Shown: positions 63,859 through 64,000 of the stretch, one piece after another
How the letters are laid out: each line of letters begins with the position of its first letter
How positions within the stretch are numbered: position 1 is the first letter of the stretch
Source of the DNA: Puccinellia tenuiflora
Lineage: Eukaryota > Streptophyta > Magnoliopsida > Poales > Poaceae
Direction of reading: 5' to 3'
Length of the DNA stretch: 64,000 nucleotides
Assembly: GCA_012064385.1 (NCBI GenBank)
Contig: QRDG01000027.1
Coordinates: 2,834,255 to 2,898,254 of the forward strand
The notes under the pieces: generated by a model
Database searches by the model: none
Told to the model about the DNA's origin: nothing
The model's input: the letters and a program-made list of their open reading frames with translations, nothing else
Made by a program: the position numbers and the translations under genes

Positions 63859-64000
63859 GAAAGTACAATGTATGTATCACCTATGCTATCAATAAAAGAA
63901 ACGAGAATGATCCTTCCCGAAATTTTGACCCGGCTAGATGCTCAAGCCGGCCCAAAATTCGGGGGCTAGGCATGGTGATTATCATCACCAAAACAAACAT
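63859..64000 (+). mobile_element. 3' internal region of the Tat/Retand-like element, to window edge
   Basis: Non-coding DNA with 'TCAATAAAAGAAACGAG' and an inverted CCGGCTAGATGCTCAAGCCGG block followed by AAAATTCGGGGGCTAGG, common just downstream of pol in GC-rich Triticeae Gypsy elements. The 3' LTR is not in the window. Confidence 0.6.

Larger units (their letters stand above)
57369..64000 (+). mobile_element. Tat/Retand-like Gypsy element, 5' part, inactivated
   Basis: A 682-bp LTR is followed by a tRNA-Lys primer site, gag, protease, reverse transcriptase, two RNase H domains and the C-terminal part of integrase. The window ends in the 3' internal region, so the 3' LTR and right target duplication (expected TCGTC, as at 57364-57368) are outside. 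Lesions are a gag frameshift near 59370, a deletion and frameshift near 60500-60553, a TAG stop at 61130-61132, and loss of the integrase N-terminal half at about 63040. A second RNase H after the first is characteristic of the Tat lineage. It inserted into LTR copy B. Confidence 0.9.

Overview
This is a plant nuclear segment, most likely from a Triticeae grass (wheat, Aegilops or barley group). The signs are three intron-poor, GC-rich grass-type genes lying in a sea of nested transposons, Gypsy LTR retrotransposons whose LTRs open with TGATACGTCTC and end in TATCA, a Stowaway MITE, CACTA ends, and internal Gypsy regions carrying the AAGCTTGGGGATGC motif. The assignment to Triticeae rests on recognising repeat style from memory, not on a database search. 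I found no tRNA, rRNA, CRISPR array or prokaryotic feature.

Layout. 1-10.5 kb is repeat territory. It holds two sibling hAT copies with a truncated TTF-type transposase (one cut by the window edge, one complete with an 8-bp target duplication), two non-LTR retroposon-like insertions with 13- and 14-bp target duplications, a 1.3-kb Mutator-like element with about 200-bp terminal inverted repeats and a 9-bp duplication, and several MITEs. 12-27 kb is a small gene island with all three confident host genes on the minus strand: a secreted TPD1-like cysteine-rich protein (12.1-12.8 kb), a 6-phosphogluconate dehydrogenase (16.9-18.4 kb) and a UDP-glucuronate 4-epimerase (25.7-27.0 kb). A solo LTR, a CACTA end and a decayed LTR split by a Mutator-type MITE lie between the last two.

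28-36 kb contains a tandem duplication, a hairpin MITE, a CACTA fragment with a Ulp1-like reading frame split by a solo LTR, and a 1.7-kb minus-strand TRIM-like LTR element with initiator-Met primer site and purine tract. 36.6-47 kb is one LTR element (LTR, tRNA-iMet-type primer site, leader) split by a complete 8.56-kb Gypsy element (37956-46515) that encodes only gag and protease. 47-53.7 kb has a decayed LINE 3' end, a CACTA right end, and an unusual internal/LTR/primer-site arrangement. 56.6-64 kb is an LTR interrupted by a Tat/Retand-like Gypsy element with reverse transcriptase and two RNase H domains. That element is inactivated by a frameshift, a stop codon and an integrase deletion, and it runs off the right edge.

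The three host genes are not an operon and need not act together. Two of them (6PGDH, producing NADPH and ribulose-5-phosphate; GAE, making UDP-galacturonate for pectin) are housekeeping or cell-wall carbohydrate genes, and the TPD1-like protein is probably a secreted ligand-type peptide. The most interesting structures are the nested insertions whose target duplications can be read directly, the gag-protease-only Gypsy element with several primer-site-like copies at its LTR edge, the TRIM element with a perfect 30-bp palindrome beside its primer site, and a short repeat shared by the 3' flanks of two of the genes. I did not find anything I could defend as a wholly new biological system.
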